The notes beneath the pieces are model-generated. The model saw only the letters and a program-made list of their open reading frames with translations. It was not told the DNA's origin and did no database searches. Both the position numbers and the translations under genes were made by a program. Below, in pieces: positions 53,081-63,640 of a stretch of 64,000 nt of DNA; position 1 is the first letter of the stretch, and every line of letters starts with the position of its first letter. Origin of the DNA: Begonia masoniana (taxonomy: Eukaryota > Streptophyta > Magnoliopsida > Cucurbitales > Begoniaceae); NCBI GenBank assembly GCA_022432975.1, contig CM039506.1:290671-354670 (forward strand), written 5' to 3'.

Positions 53081-53711
53081 AGTTCACCGGAGACTAAACA
53101 TCAACCTCTAACAGTTTCGACATCTGCCGATGACATCAGCGGAAGAAGACTAAACATCAAACGACTCTTCAACAGAAGAAAAGAAACACAACCCATTCAG
53201 AATGCATATAGCGGACCTTAAGTACAGATCAGTTAAAGTCTATTAAAATCAGTCCCCTAACTCAGTAAATCAACTAGACAGTCTCAAAGCTCAACATTAT
53301 AAAATAATCTCATCCTACTTAAACTTTTATATCCTTATTATACTTGAAAACAAAAGAGCGTTAACTAGGGGTCATCAATCGACTTTACAGTCCTGCACTG
53401 TCATTTTGAGCTTCCACCAGCAACCAGCCTTAAGCATCATCTTGAACATAGTATCCTCACCTGAACCTTATTCACCTACACAATAAGGTTCAAACTATAA
53501 GTCATGACTTTAGGTAAGGGAATGCATACTGAAAGAATATACATGAGGCACAAATTAAAGAACACAATCATAAACATTTCTTTCATTCACGTTCATTTAA
53601 TTTACAGACATGTATTAAGGCAGGAGACGAGGGAGGAAGACAGGGGTACATAGTATTGCCTAGCGCGGCAGTCATACATAATCATTTGCCTATGCGGCAA
53701 TCATATCAATC

Positions 53712-53850
53712 ACTCGGACTCGCAGGGAGAATTCGCGAGCCATAAATATCATTAACTGTTTTGGGCCTCACAGTGGGAGATTTCGCGAGTCATACACTCA
53801 TTAACTCGGCCTCCACCTAGGGGAGATTTCGCGAGTCATACAGACATAGT
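53712..53850 (-). repeat. Tandem repeat of about 46-49 bp inside the second solo LTR
   Basis: GGGAGATTTCGCGAGTCATA, or a close variant, recurs at 53726, 53775 and 53821, with ACTCGG and GGCCTC boxes between. The TTCGCGAG cores are CpG-rich palindromes in an AT-rich LTR. Confidence 0.82.
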
Positions 53851-54627
53851 CTTTCCCCGCTCTGAACTTAATTCGTGGTTACATTTGCTTTCATGTTCTC
53901 AACTAAATCAAACATGGAGCACAGTGCATAGACATAAAGTTATAGAGAGAAGTCATTAATAAGGACAAGAATAACATCTCGTAACCTACATTCTTATTAC
54001 TACAATCATCATGTCATCGTAATAGCTAATCATAGTCAAAGCTAACTACTCAAGGATTCCTAATACCTTGCGGTGTCGGCCATAGTGCGGAGGAAACCTT
54101 ATTACATTCACTTACCTGGTTTTCTTAGCAATCCGAGCTTCTTCCCTTTAAACTTCTTCACCTAAAACCATACATTAAGTAGTAAAACAAAGGTCCAATA
54201 GTTCTTTCATAAAATCGTCATAGGCTCGATAGCAAGATTACCCGAATCCTCGTTGACACTGCAGTCGAAATCTGGAAACTAGGTGGGACGGTTCATGATT
54301 AAATCCGAGTTGGTGAATTTAAAATGTTCAGAATCGATTTGGGATGACATTTCTCCTCTCAGATGAAAAGGGTCTAAATACTCGGCCACGGCTAAGAAAT
54401 TCGCACTCAAATGGAGCTTGAAAGCAGAACTTTAATCACTAATAACTGACTACATGTACATTTCTACATAGGTGTGCGGATTTGCAGAGAAAAGCAGGCT
54501 GAAACCAGCGTCAGCGAGGAGAAGGATTATGGTAGCCGAGAGCCAAAAGCTGGGAGAGAAGAGGAAGCGCCGAGCGGGAAATGGTCGGCTACTAGTGTAC
54601 TAAAATGAGGTTTAAGGTTTCCATTTT

Positions 54628-54636
54628 CTATTTATA
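54628..54636 (-). promoter_or_regulatory. TATA box-like motif of the second solo LTR
   Basis: The minus strand reads TATAAATAG, followed downstream by pyrimidine-rich sequence (CTTCCTCTTCTCTCCC) such as is often found in plant 5' untranslated leaders. It supports minus orientation and marks the likely U3/R region; activity is inferred. Confidence 0.5.
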
Positions 54637-54799
54637 TCAAACCTATCAATCTTAATTAAAAGCTGCACCCAAAACCTGTTTGTACTTTACTTGTAATAAA
54701 TTTGTTCTTAACATTAAATTTAAACGAAGGTTAAAGCAAGGGGTGACATGAAAATGGTTCAGAGAAAGAGAATCAACTGGCCGAATGGCGGGTGTTACA

Positions 54800-54803
54800 T
54801 TCA
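54800..54803. repeat. Right flank duplication TTCA
   Basis: This matches 52440-52443. Satellite resumes as TTCAAGTTAAAACC in the correct phase relative to the left side (...CATCATTCA). Confidence 0.7.
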
Positions 54804-57800
54804 AGTTAAAACCTTGAATGTGAAATGGATAACTTTGGTTATAACCACAAGTCATGTAGCACTCAACCTCATTTGCTTGATACGTTCAACTCTTTTGGAA
54901 CAAATCGATTGAAGTGAAGTTTCTTATGCTTAATCAAACGCATTACTAATTCTTAGATACTCGTCCATGAAGGTTGTTGGGTCTTCAATACAGGTCGTTC
55001 TCATCACTTCAAGTTAAAACCTTGAAGTGAAATGGATAACTTTGGTTCTAACCACAAGTCATGTAGCACTCAACTACATTTGCTTAATACGTTCAACTCT
55101 TTTGGAACAAATCGATTAAAGTGAAGTTTCTTATGCTTCATCAAACGCATTTCTTAGTTTTAATTAAGCGTCCATGAAGGTTGTTGGGTCCTAAATACAC
55201 GTCGTTCTCATCACTTCAAGTTAAAACCTTGAATGTGAAATGGATAACTTTGGTTCTAACCACAAGTCATGTAGCACTCAACTACATTTGCTTAATACGT
55301 TCAACTCTTTTGGAACAAATCGATTGAAGAGAAGTTTCTTATGCTTCATCAAAGGCATTACTAAGTATTAATTACGCGTCCATGAAGGTTGTTGGGTCCT
55401 CAATACACGTTGTTCTCATCACTTCAAGTTAAAACCTTGAATGTGAAATGGATAACTTTGGTTCTAACTACAAGTCATGTAGCACTCAACCTCATTTGCT
55501 TGATACGTTCAACTGCTTTGGAACAAATCGATTGAAGTGAAGTTTCTTATGCGTCATCAAACGCATTACTAAGTCTTAATTACTCGACAATGAAGGTTGT
55601 TGGGTCCTCAATACACGTCGTTCTCATCACTTCAAGTTAAAACCTTGAATGTGAAATGGATAACTTTGGTTCTAACCACAAGTCATGTAGCACTCAACCT
55701 CATTTGCTTGATACGTTCAACTCTTTTGGAACAAATCGATTGAAGTGAAGTTTCTTATGCTTCATCAAACGCATTACTAAGTCTTAATTATTAGTCCATG
55801 AAGGTTGTTGGGTCCTAAATACACGTCGTTCTCAACACTTCAAGTTAAAACCTTGAAGTGAAATGGATAACTTTGGTTCTAACCACAAGTCATGTAGCAC
55901 TCAAATATATTTGCTTCATACGTACGACTCTTTTGGAACAAATCGATTGAAGTGAAGTTTCTTATGCTTCATCAAACGCATTACTAAGTCTTAATTACTC
56001 GACAATGAAGGTTGTTGGGTCCTCAATACACGTCGTTCTCATCACTTCGAGTTAAAACCTTGAATGTGAAATGGATAACTTTGGTTCTAACCACAAGTCA
56101 TGTAGCACTCAACCTCATTTGCTTGATACGTTCAACTGTTTTGGAACAAATCGATTGAAGTGAAGTTTCTTATGCGTCATCAAACGCATTACTAAGTCTT
56201 AATTACTCGACAATGAAGGTTGTTGGGTCCTCAATACACGTTGTTCTCATCACTTCAAGTTAAAACCTTGAATGTGAAATGGATAACTTTGGTTCTAACT
56301 ACAAGTCATGTAGCACTCAACCTCATTTGCTTGATACGTTCAACTCTTTTGGAACAAATCGATTAAAGTGAAGTTTCTTATGCTTCATCAAACGCATTAC
56401 TAAGTATTAATTACTCGTCCATGAAGGTTGTTGGGTCCTCAATACAGGTCGTTCTCATCACTTCAAGTTAAAACCTTGAATGTGAAATGCATAACTTTGG
56501 TTCTAACCACAAGTCATGTAGCACTCAACTACCAAATCGATTGAAGAGAAGTTTCTTATGCTTCATCAAAGGCATTACTAAGTATTAATTACGCGTCCAT
56601 GAAGGTTGTTGGGTCCTCAATACACGTTGTTCTCATCACTTCAAGTTAAAACCTTGAATGTGAAATGGATAACTTTGGTTCTAACCACAAGTCATGTAGC
56701 ACTCAACCTCATTTGCTTGATACGTTCAACTCTTTTGGAACAAATCGATTGAAGTGAAGTTTCTTATGCTTCATCAAACGCATTACTAAGTCTTAATTAT
56801 TCGTCCATGAAGGTTGTTGGGTCCTCAATACACGTCGTTCTCATCAATTTAAGTTAAAACCTTGAATGTGAAATGGATAACTTTGGTTCAAACCACAAGT
56901 CATGTAGCACTCAACCTCATTTGCTTGATACTTCAACTCTTTTGGAACAAATCTATTGAAGTGAAGTTTCTTATGCTTCATCAACTCATTACTAAGTCTT
57001 AATTATTCGTCCATGAAGGTTGTTGGGTCCTAAATACACGTCGTTCTCATCACTTCAAGTTAAAACCTTGATGTGAAATGGATAACTTTGGTTCTAACCA
57101 CAAGTCATGTAGCACTCAACCTCATTTGCTTGATACGTTCAACTCTTTTGGAACAAATCGCTTGAAGTGAAGTTTCTTATGCGTCATCAAACGCATTTCT
57201 AAGTTTTAATTATGCGTCCATGAAGGTTGTTGGGTACTAAATACACGTCGTTCTCATCACTTCAAGTTAAAACCTTGAATGTGAAATGGATAACTTTGGT
57301 TCAAACCATAAGTCATGTAGCACTCAACTACATTTGCTTAATACGTTCAACTCTTTTGGAACAAATCGATTGATGAGAAGTTTCTTATGCTTCTTCAAAG
57401 GCATTACTAAGTATCAATTACGCGTCCATGAAGGTTGTTGGGTCCTCAATACACGTTGTTCTCATCACTTCAAGTTAAAACCTTGAATGGGAAATGGATA
57501 ACTTTGGTTCTAACCACAAGTCATGTAGCACTCAACCTCATTTGCTTGATACGTTCAACTCTTTTGGAACAAATCGATGAAGTGAAGTTTCTTATGCGTC
57601 ATCAAACGCATTTCTAAGTTTTAATTATGCGTCCATGAAGGTTGTTGGGTACTAAATACACGTCGTTCTCATCACTTCAAGTTAAAACCTTGAATGTGAA
57701 ATGGATAACTTTGGTTCAAACCACAAGTCATGTAGCACTCAACCTCATTTGCTTGATACGTTCAACTCTTTTGGAACAAATCTATTGAAGTGAAGTTTCT

Positions 57801-60399
57801 TATGCTTCATCAAACTCATTACTAAGTCTTAATTATTCGTCCATGAAGGTTGTTGGGTCCTAAATACACGTCGTTCTCATCACTTCAAGTTAAAACCTTG
57901 ATTGTAAAATGGATAACTTTCTTTCAAACCACAAGTCATGTAGCACTCAACCACATTTGCTTCATACGTTCAACTCTTTTGGAACAAATCGCTTGAAGTG
58001 AAGTTTCTTATGCGTCATCAAACGCATTTCTAAGTTTTAATTATGCGTCCATGAAGGTTGTTGGGTCCTAAATACACGTCGTTCTCATCACTTCAAGTTA
58101 AAACCTTGAATGTGAAATGGATAACTTTGGTTCTAACCACAAGTCATGTAGCACTCAACCTCATTTGCTTGATACGTTCAACTCTTTTGGAACAATCGCT
58201 TGATAGAAGTTCTTATGCTTCATCAAAGGCATTACTAAGTATTAATTACGCGTCCATGAAGGTTGTTGGGTCCTCAATACACGTTGTTCTCATCACTTCA
58301 AGTTAAAACCTTGAATGGGAAATGGATAACTTTGGTTCTAACTGCAAGTCATGTAGCACTCAACCTCATTTGCTTGATACGTTCAACTCTTTTGGAACAA
58401 ATCTATTGAAGTGAAGTTTCTTATGCTTCATCAAACTCATTACTAAGTCTTAATTATTCGTCCATGAAGGTTGTTGGTCCTAAATACACGTCGTTCTCAT
58501 CATTCAAGTTAAAACCTTGATTGTAAAATGGATAACTTTCTTTCAAACCACAAGTCATGTAGCACTCAACCACATTTGCTTCATACGTTCAACTCTTTTA
58601 GAACAAATCGATTGAAGTGAAGTTTCTTATGCTTCATCAAAGGCATTATTAAGTCTTAATTACGCGTCCATGAAGGTTGTTGGGTCCTCAATACACGTTG
58701 TTCTCATCACTTCAAGTTAAAACCTTGAATGTGAAATGGATAACTTTGGTTCTAACTGCAAGTCATGTAGCACTCAACCTCATTTGCTTGATACGTTCAA
58801 CTCTTTTGGAACAAATCTATTGAAGTGAAGTTTCTTATGCTTCATCAAACTCATTACTAAGTCTTAATTATTCGTCCATGAAGGTTGTTGGGTCCTAAAT
58901 ACCGTCGTTCTCATCACTTCAGTTAAAACCTTGAATGTGAAATGGATAACTTTGGTTCTAACCACAAGTCATGTAGCACTCACACATTTGCTTCATACGT
59001 TCAACTCTTTTGGAACAAATCGATTGAAGTGAAGTTTCTTATGCTTCATCAAACGCATTACTAAGTCTTAATTACGCGTCCATGAAGGTTGTGGGTCCTC
59101 AATACACGTTGTTCTTATCACTTCAAGTTAAAACCTTGAATGTGAAATGGATAACTTTGGTTCTAACTACAAGTCATGTAGCACTCAACCTCATTTGCTT
59201 GATACGTTCAACTCTTTTGGAACAAATCGATTGAAGTGAAGTTTCTTATGCTTCATCAAACTCATTACTAAGTCTTAATTATTCGTCCATGAAGGTTGTT
59301 GGGTCCTAAATACACGTCGTTCTCATCACTTCAAGTTAAAACCTTGAATGTAAAATGGATAACTTTGGTTCAAACCACAAGTCATGTAGCACTCAACCAC
59401 ATTTGCTTCATACGTTCAACTCTTTTAGAACAAATCGATTGAAGTGAAGTTTCTTATGCTTCATCAAAGGCATTATTAAGTCTTAATTACGCGTCCATGA
59501 AGGTGTTGGTCCTCAATACACGTCGTTCTCATCACTTCAAGTTAAAACCTTGAATGTGAAATGGATAACTTTGGTACTAACACAGGTCATGTAGCACTCA
59601 ACCTCATTTGCTTGATACGTTCAACTCTTTTGGAACAAATCGATTGAAGTGAAGTTTCTTATGCTTCATCAAACGCATTACTAAGTCTTAATTATTCGTC
59701 CATGAAGGTTGTTGGGTCCTAAATACACGTCGTTCTCATCACTTCAAGTTAAAACCTTGAATGTGAAATGGATAACTTTGGTTCTAACCACAAGTCATGT
59801 AGCACTCAACCTCATTGCTTGATACGTTCAACTCTTTTGGAACAAATCGATTGAAGTGAAGTTTCTTATGCTTCATCAAAGGCATTATTAAGTCTTAATT
59901 ACTCGACAATGAAGGTTGTTGTGTCCTCAATACACGTCGTTCTCATCACTTCAAGTTAAAACCTTGAATGTGAAATGGATAACTTTGGTTCTAACCACAA
60001 GTCATGTAGCACTCAACCTCATTGCTTGATACGTTCAACTCTTTTGGAACAAATCGATGAAGTGAAGTTTCTTATGCTTCATCAAACGCATTAATAAGTC
60101 TAATTATTTGTCCATGAAGGTTGTTGGGTCCTAAATACACGTCGTTCTCATCACTTCAAGTTAAAACCTTGAATGTGAAATGGATAACTTTGGTTCTAAC
60201 CACAAGTCATGTAGCACTCAACCTCATTGCTTGATACGTTCAACTCTTTTGGAACAAATCGATTGAAGTGAAGTTTCTTATGCTTCATCAAACGCATTAC
60301 TAAGTCTTAATTACTCGACAATGAAGGTTGTTGGGTCCAAATACCCGTGTTATCATCACTTCAAGTTAAAATCCTGAATGTGAACTGGAATAACTTGGT
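54800..60399 (+). repeat. 208-bp satellite array, right subfamily (about 27 monomers)
   Basis: The same 208-bp unit and strand as the left block, but nearly every copy has GGATAACTTTGGTTC instead of GGATAACTTAGGTTC. Many have TCCTAAATACACG, ACTCGACAATGAAGG, TACGCGTCCATG or CAAAGGCATTAC, which are absent or rare on the left. The block is clean up to about 60350. It ends in mid-monomer at AATAACTTGGTT, after which unrelated sequence begins. One unit has a 30-bp internal deletion at about 56532. Local 2- and 3-monomer duplications are visible between 57000 and 58900. Confidence 0.97.
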
Positions 60400-61019
60400 T
60401 TTGATGCCAACTCAACAAATTGTTGTGAGGAACAAACGTCAATAGATGGACAGTCAACGGCCGTATCGCCAATAGGAGTTTCAAAGGATAGTGATAATGA
60501 CGCCGGGGGTTATGTGACAACCAGAAAGACACCAAGATTCAAGAAAGGAATATTGACCACAGTTGCTATGGAAGAGCAAGAAACCAAATTATTATAAGGG
60601 TTGGAAAATAAAGTGGTTGCACTTGAAATTTTCCGCAGTTTACAGAAGAACAGGTGGAGGGAAATTCTCACAAGATACTTCATTCTTAGTGTGCCTTTAA
60701 TGAAGGAAAATACCAAGTATTTTCTAGGCTTACAAAATAGTATAGAAGAGACATTAAATAGCCTGAAAAACATAAAAAAGGACTGTGCTAGAATATGTCT
60801 AGGTTACAAGCCTTCTTTGGGAAACATCACAAACACCCTTTGGCTTCTCTAGGACATTATTAATGCCTAGTGGATGTCACTTCGAAATTACTCTTCTAGA
60901 GCCTTCTTTGCTGAATTGGTATCATTTGGGCCTAATCAAACTCATTGGTATTGTAAACATTAATACTTTAAGCCCATTCTTCAGTGGTCTTGGTTTCTTG
61001 AAATAAGTTATTTTGGACT
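60400..61019. other. Non-satellite junction sequence, coding-like fragment not identified
   Basis: Sequence right of the satellite edge. On the plus strand, 60480-60595 reads as an open, charged stretch (SKDSDNDAGGYVTTRKTPRF and onward) ending TAA, followed by an in-frame 83-residue open frame (60601-60852) with no domain I recognise. On the minus strand the interval lies downstream of the gypsy pol below, where the 3' untranslated region and 3' LTR would be expected, but I see no LTR terminus. It may be LTR-region debris or a fragment of another element. Confidence 0.45.
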
Positions 61020-61480
61020 TCTTCTGAAGCTTCTTGGCCCGAGCTCTAGTGAATAGGTCCATGATTTCATTCCATTAAGTATTCTTCTGGCCCAAATCTT
61101 CTTCTATCCCTTGCCCAAACATTCTCCCTCTCTTGCAAGGATCGTCGCGAATGGACCTACATAGAAAGGAGAGAGGTCAGTTATATTAAAGTTAGCACTC
61201 ATTTGATAATAAGCTGGTAGATCAATGATAAAGCATATCATTAATTTTGCCAAACTTGGAAGGTCCGTCTCCACGAGGGATGAGTTTACACTTCTGTGTG
61301 GGGGGAAAAACGTTCTTTACGAAAATGAACCAAGACCAATCTCCTTGTTGAAAAGTGATGTGCTTTCCTTGTTTGCAATGGGAAAGCAGCTTGGCCATTC
61401 CTTTGTGATATGTGCGTGGGGCTTCATGAAGTGTCTTTAGAGATATTTGGTTGCCTTCTTCCTTCCCTTAGCTAATGGGC
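61020..61480 (-). pseudogene. Integrase C-terminal domain and polyprotein tail
   Basis: Minus-strand remnants read HITFQQGDWSW, LIPRGDGPSKFGKIND (about 61230-61285), NFNITDLSPF (61165-61193) and TRARAKKLQKK (about 61020-61060). This is the usual order after the integrase core in a large plant Ty3/gypsy group, where the domain binds DNA and is followed by a basic tail. Frameshifts and stops separate the pieces. A DLRTNP-like tail, which sits in this place in the fragment at 51305-51376, is not evident here. Confidence 0.8.
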
Positions 61481-61599
61481 TCATTAATAGGCAATGGAAA
61501 GTAATCCAATGGAGGTGAAAAAGATTAAAAACCATAACAAATTTCCAAAAGGAGAATAAGAAGGAGAAGAATGCAGTGTTCTATTGTAAGCAAATTCAA

Positions 61600-61985
61600 A
61601 AAAGAACAATCTTCCATGATTTTAAATGGTCTTTATTACTGCTCGTAAAAGAGTTCCTAGGTCATATTTACAACCTCGGTTTGTCCATTTGTTTGTGGGT
61701 GACAAGTAGTAGAAAATAGCAAAGTTGTCCTACCTTACCCCACAGAACTCGCCAAAAATGGCTAAGAAACTTAGCGTCCGATCAGAACTATTGTTTTTGG
61801 AACACCATGAAGACAAAACTACTTCCTTAAGAATACTGAGCAATATGAGTGGCATCATCTGTTTTATTACATGGGATAAAATGTGCCATCTTTAAAATCT
61901 ATCCCCACAACAAAAATTGAATCTTTCCATTCTTAGTTCTTCGGTAACCCTAACACAAAATCCATAGAACATCAATCCAAGGATG
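61600..61985 (-). pseudogene. Integrase catalytic core (DDE) remnant
   Basis: All three sites of the retroviral-type integrase triad can be placed: the first Asp in WID (about 61955-61985), the second in SDAKFLSHFW (61752-61781), and the Glu in HPQTNGQTEVVN (61666-61704). KMAHFIPCNKTDDATHIA lies between the first two at about 61840-61895. The enzyme would insert element cDNA into chromosomal DNA, but intervening frameshifts and stops make this copy non-functional. Confidence 0.85.
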
Positions 61986-62200
61986 ACAAGGAACAGGTAA
62001 AGCCTGGTACAATCCATGAGTTTTACTCTAGATTTGGCTTTTCTACAAGTTATGCATCTATTGCAGATCCTCTCTACATCCCTCTTCATATGTGGCCAAA
62101 AGAAATGTTCTTTCAAAATTTCTAAGGTTTTAAGAATTACAATATGTCCCATAGACCACCCCCCATGTGACTCTCGAACATGCAATTCACGCAAAGAACA
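61986..62200 (-). pseudogene. Integrase N-terminal zinc-binding domain remnant
   Basis: A minus-strand frame (61892-62194) encodes LHVRESHGG, EHFFWPHMKRDVERI and CNRCITCRKAKSRV, which together supply the HHCC zinc ligands of gypsy integrases. It is the longest uninterrupted domain left in this pol, but the frame then runs out of register with the core. Confidence 0.9.
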
Positions 62201-62349
62201 TTGTGGAATGCAAAGTCTATTTTCTCGAAACCAAATATCCTTCTTGTTTGTAAATTTTTCAAAGGTTTTGTTTCTGTGGCTTCAAACCAAGTGAAAAATC
62301 AGGATCTTTTGGAATAATTCTTTGATGTGCTCAAAACCCAAATTTAGTG

Positions 62350-62770
62350 GAAAGGGTAGAAAGCAGAACATACTTCGAGATAAGCATCAGCTACAATATT
62401 GTCTTTACCTTGTTTGTATTGGATGGTATATGGAAACATTTCAATAAATTCAATCCAGCGAGCATGTCGTCGATTCAACTTACCTTGACCTTTTTAAGTG
62501 CTTCAATGATTCATGGTCAGTATGAATGCCAAATTCCTTAGACCAAAGTAATGTTGCAAGTTTCCAGAGCTTCACCAATGCATAAAGTTCTTTGTCATAG
62601 GTGGAGTAATTCAAAGCAGCTCCATTAGTTTCTCACTAAAATAGGCAATGGGTCTCTTGTCTTGCATAAATACGGCACCTATACCAATACTGGAAGCATC
62701 ACATTCGATTTCAAAGGCTTTGGAAAAATCTGGTAAGAGCAGTAAAGGAGAAGTACTTAACTTTTCTTTT
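62350..62770 (-). pseudogene. RNase H domain remnant
   Basis: The minus strand reads FEIECDASSIGIGAV and RPIAYFSEK (about 62630-62715), which include the first catalytic Asp of gypsy RNase [12 protein letters not shown] (about 62491-62530), with a second acidic site, and [16 protein letters not shown] (near 62430-62480) follow. A frameshift and in-frame stops separate these pieces. The domain would degrade RNA in the RNA-DNA hybrid during element replication. Confidence 0.87.
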
Positions 62771-63640
62771 AAAGTGTTGAAAGCCTTCTCTTGTGAATCA
62801 CCCCATTTGAACCAACCACTTTCTTGATAATTTCCGTCAATGGAGCAGCAATGGTGCTAAAGTTTGGAACAAACCTTCGATAGAATCCAGCCAAACCATG
62901 GAAACTTCTAACTTCAGTGATGTTAGTGGGCGTAGGCCAATCTTTGATAGCCTTAACTTTCTCTTCATCTACTTCCACACCTTTGGGAAACTTACAACAA
63001 AAACCAAGAAACTCAACCTTGTCTTTGCAAAGCTGCACTTTTTTAAGTTAGCAAACAACTTTTCATGTTTCAAACATTAAGTACACCTCTCAGGTGTTCA
63101 ATATGTTCATTCAAGTGTTTGCTGTAAACTAGAATATCATCAAATAATAACAACAAATTTCCATGTAAGCACGCAAAACATGATTCATTAAATGCATAAA
63201 GTACTTGGTGCGTTAGTCAACCCGAAGGCATACTAGCCTACTCATACAAACCATGTTTTGTTTTGAAAGCAGTTTTCCATTCATCACCTTCTTGCTACGA
63301 ATTTGATGATACCCTTTTTAAATCAAATCTGTTGAAAAGATAATGGAACCATGCAATTCATCTAACATGTCATCTAATCGAGGTATGGGATGTCGATACT
63401 TTACGTGATTTTATTGATTGCTCAGCAGTCGACGCAATTGCTCCAAGTTCCATCTTTCTTGGGGACCACCAAGACAGGAACCGCACATGGACTCATGCTT
63501 CTCGAACATGTCCTTGGCTAGCAGCTCTTCAACTTTGCCTTTGACGTTCCTTTGTTTCTTCTGGATTACTTCGATAGGCGGGTCGATTAGGAATGGTAGC
63601 TCCTGGAATGAAGTCAATTCGATGCTCAATGCCTCTTATC
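62771..63640 (-). pseudogene. Reverse transcriptase domain remnant
   Basis: Segments in order on the minus strand: FLIDPPIEVIQ and [15 protein letters not shown] (63411-63629), VPKKDGTWS with VDC (about 63430-63470), FDDILVYSK with both catalytic Asp residues (63118-63144), and KDKVEFLGF ... [19 protein letters not shown] ... [18 protein letters not shown] (62769-63038). Several stops occur between 63150 and 63420. Spacing between motifs is close to normal for gypsy RT, so decay is by point changes and small indels rather than large deletions. Confidence 0.9.

Larger units (their letters stand above)
52444..54799 (-). mobile_element. Solo LTR of a Tekay/Del-like Ty3/gypsy element (2356 bp)
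   Basis: The insert begins TGTAACGACCGGCC and ends GGCGGGTGTTACA, so the ends form a 6-bp inverted repeat (TGTAAC/GTTACA). It lies inside a satellite monomer, with TTCA directly before (52440-52443) and directly after (54800-54803); if the terminal A is shared the duplication is ATTCA. Read on the minus strand it starts TGTAACACCCGCC, has TATAAATAG about 165 bp in, and ends GGTCGTTACA, which fits a minus-oriented LTR. There is no second LTR or coding interior, so it is a solo LTR. Two internal tandem repeats are listed separately. The clade is recognised from terminal motifs only. Short ORFs (for example 52624-52827) carry no known domain. Confidence 0.88.

Noticed and set aside
52624..53111. 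ORFs of 67-76 residues in the second solo LTR
   Set aside because: They are in LTR sequence and partly in its tandem repeats; both strands are open by chance and no domain is seen.
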